Of a DNA stretch of 7,105 nt, positions 5,702 through 7,105 are shown in pieces; the stretch's first letter is position 1, and every line of letters starts with the position of its first letter. The translations under genes and the position numbers were made by a program. Below the pieces are notes generated by a model. That model did not search any database. It was not told where the DNA came from and worked only from the letters and a program-made list of their open reading frames with translations. Source of the stretch: Darwinimomas sp045600945. GTDB lineage: Bacteria > Bacillota > Clostridia > Lachnospirales > Lachnospiraceae. The stretch lies in NCBI GenBank assembly GCA_045600945.1, contig JAZRYX010000076.1, positions 1-7,105 on the forward strand, given 5' to 3'.

Positions 5702-7099
5702 TTAACGCTCATCCCTGTCACGGGAGGAACGCTTTGGAGACCTCTGCGCCTCGTCCCGTATCCTGTGAAGCTTTTCCAGTACGCTTCTGCGCTCAGGCGG
5801 CTTCTTTTCCTCGGCTGTTTTTCCCTCGACCTGCTGCTTCCATTCCGCAAGCTCCCACTCATACTGCTTTACTATGCGCTCAGCCTTATTGTAGGCGGCC
5901 ATGAATGCTTGACCGTCGGGGTAGCCCTGTTCCTGTACCATACGGGAAATCCTGTCTTTGAGATCGCTGACTCTCTTTTCAGCGGTCTCTATTTTTGCTT
6001 CAATCGCTTTTCTCTCCTTGCCTTTGAAAATGCCTGTGGTTTCGGAAAGCTGCGCTCTAAGCTCCGGCAGCTCGGTGTCTTGTATCTGCTTGATCTCGAA
6101 TGCACACTTTCTGAGCCGGTGCAAAAGCTCTTTCATCTCTTTGAATACTGCCATGTCGATACCGGGCTTCGGTTTCGGCGGCAGCTTCGCCTGACGGATC
6201 AAAACCTCCAAAATTGACTTTGCTTTCTGCACGATGGTACGGAATAAACCCGGCAGCCACCCGCGTTCAGAAATGGAGGTTTTACTCCTGTTTTGGATCT
6301 CCTCGTGCTTGATTTCAAGTACCTTCTCCTCCGGTACGCCGACCACCAGTGCGAGGTCAGCGGTTCGGTTCCAGTCCTGCCTTGCTTCGTTGTCAGCCCG
6401 TATTTCTTCTGCCAGGGGATTGTTCTTGCCGATCTTCTTTGTTGGCAGATATATACTGTTCTGGTCGAATACAGCAAGCTTTTCTTCCTCTCTGACATGA
6501 AGGTTGATCTGTTTTGTCAGCAGTTCCTTTACCTCTGCCAGAAAGCCCTTACTTTTGAAAAAGGTGTCTTTTGTCGTAAACATGTGCTGTTCATAGATTT
6601 CCCCTTTGGGGATTACTGTACAGCCCTTGCGGATTGTTCCATCTTCTCCCGTGATCTCTTTCTTCGTCCGTACCCGTTTCCCGGTCTCATCGAAGTACAC
6701 GGCGTTGTTATCCGGCGTTTCCAAAAGCCGCCGCTCGGAAAAGATCAGATGGATGTGGTAGTTGGTTTTTGTCTTGTTGTAGTGGAGCGCGGAAGTACAT
6801 TCCACACCGTACTGCCCCTTGAATATTTCGGTGAACTCTTTCAGTACCTCATCGGGATCATACTCAGTATAATTCTCCGGCAGGGCGATAATCAGTTCCC
6901 TTGCCTCGATACATTTTCCCTCAGTGCCGCATCGTTTGAACTCCTGCTTACTTTCCCTTGCAAGGCACGTCCAGAACTCGGTATCAGCGGTATTGAAGAC
7001 TGCAAACAGGTTTTCCTGCCTGTCGGGACTTGCGATATAGCTGATACGTCCCTTCAGATCGGGCAGCTTGCTCATCTGGATGAACGAGTGCCGCGGCAT
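5702..7099 (-). CDS. MobA/MobL family relaxase
   Basis: 465 residues, apparently complete, starting MPRHSFIQMSKL. Relaxases of this family nick one strand at the origin of transfer through a tyrosine and lead it into a recipient cell via a conjugation pore supplied by another element. The metal-binding motif is visible as NYHIHLIF with H115 and H117, with H106 just before; Y21 in GRISYIASP is a candidate catalytic tyrosine of motif I. FDETGKRVRTKKEITGEDG and YLPTKKIGKNNP are segments I recall as conserved in the clostridial subgroup. Residues about 320-430 are rich in charged heptad-like helix, probably coiled coil, followed by a basic tail. The start lies six bases from the window edge, so its ribosome site and the expected upstream oriT are not visible. 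It is more GC-rich than the + strand genes, consistent with a separate origin. Confidence 0.9.
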   Translation of the reverse strand: MPRHSFIQMSKLPDLKGRISYIASPDRQENLFAVFNTADTEFWTCLARESKQEFKRCGTEGKCIEARELIIALPENYTEYDPDEVLKEFTEIFKGQYGVECTSALHYNKTKTNYHIHLIFSERRLLETPDNNAVYFDETGKRVRTKKEITGEDGTIRKGCTVIPKGEIYEQHMFTTKDTFFKSKGFLAEVKELLTKQINLHVREEEKLAVFDQNSIYLPTKKIGKNNPLAEEIRADNEARQDWNRTADLALVVGVPEEKVLEIKHEEIQNRSKTSISERGWLPGLFRTIVQKAKSILEVLIRQAKLPPKPKPGIDMAVFKEMKELLHRLRKCAFEIKQIQDTELPELRAQLSETTGIFKGKERKAIEAKIETAEKRVSDLKDRISRMVQEQGYPDGQAFMAAYNKAERIVKQYEWELAEWKQQVEGKTAEEKKPPERRSVLEKLHRIRDEAQRSPKRSSRDRDER

Positions 7100-7105
7100 G
7101 GTTCA

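Noticed and set aside
5660..6217. Plus-strand open frame of 185 codons opposite the relaxase
   Set aside because: It is antisense to the relaxase C-terminal coding region, whose motifs and length are convincing; the plus-strand product shows no recognisable domain.

Overview
The window looks like an accessory region of a gut-type Clostridia chromosome or integrative element (Oscillospiraceae/Lachnospiraceae-like). The basis is strong AGGAGG ribosome sites, a MobA/MobL relaxase of the kind common in clostridial mobilizable elements, and a decayed TnpV-like fragment. The organism assignment is inference from gene style; no rRNA or housekeeping gene is present.

Layout: bases 1-300 hold a broken TnpV-like remnant. 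Bases 301-688 carry no convincing gene and form a long leader with several inverted repeats, an isolated RBS-ATG-TAA start-stop, and a possible pseudoknot next to the ribosome site of the main gene. Bases 689-3577 encode a 962-residue Sec-exported protein: signal peptide, CBM2-like beta domain, TSP3-type calcium-binding repeats, a von Willebrand A domain with intact MIDAS residues, more TSP3 repeats, and a C-terminal domain with the pattern DPxNMGTYNY...KH...FDxLPY...GN. It overlaps by 11 bp a small three-helix membrane protein (3567-3950).

Downstream, the C-terminal domain appears twice more without any exporter or passenger part. One copy is at about 4270-4542, has no start codon and is fused to what looks like an IS remnant. 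The other is at about 4976-5227. Each copy is followed closely or with overlap by another small membrane protein (4545-4904 and 5224-5610). The first and third membrane proteins are clear paralogs; the second is unrelated.

One full-length secreted protein plus orphan C-terminal cassettes, each paired with a small downstream gene, is the layout of polymorphic toxin loci. My reading is that the large protein displays or delivers a C-terminal effector domain and the small membrane proteins protect the producer. The effector activity is not known from sequence, and the toxin assignment is inference.

Bases 5611-5701 hold a strong hairpin between convergent genes. Bases 5702-7099 on the minus strand encode the complete MobA/MobL relaxase, pointing to a mobilizable element that continues beyond the right edge.
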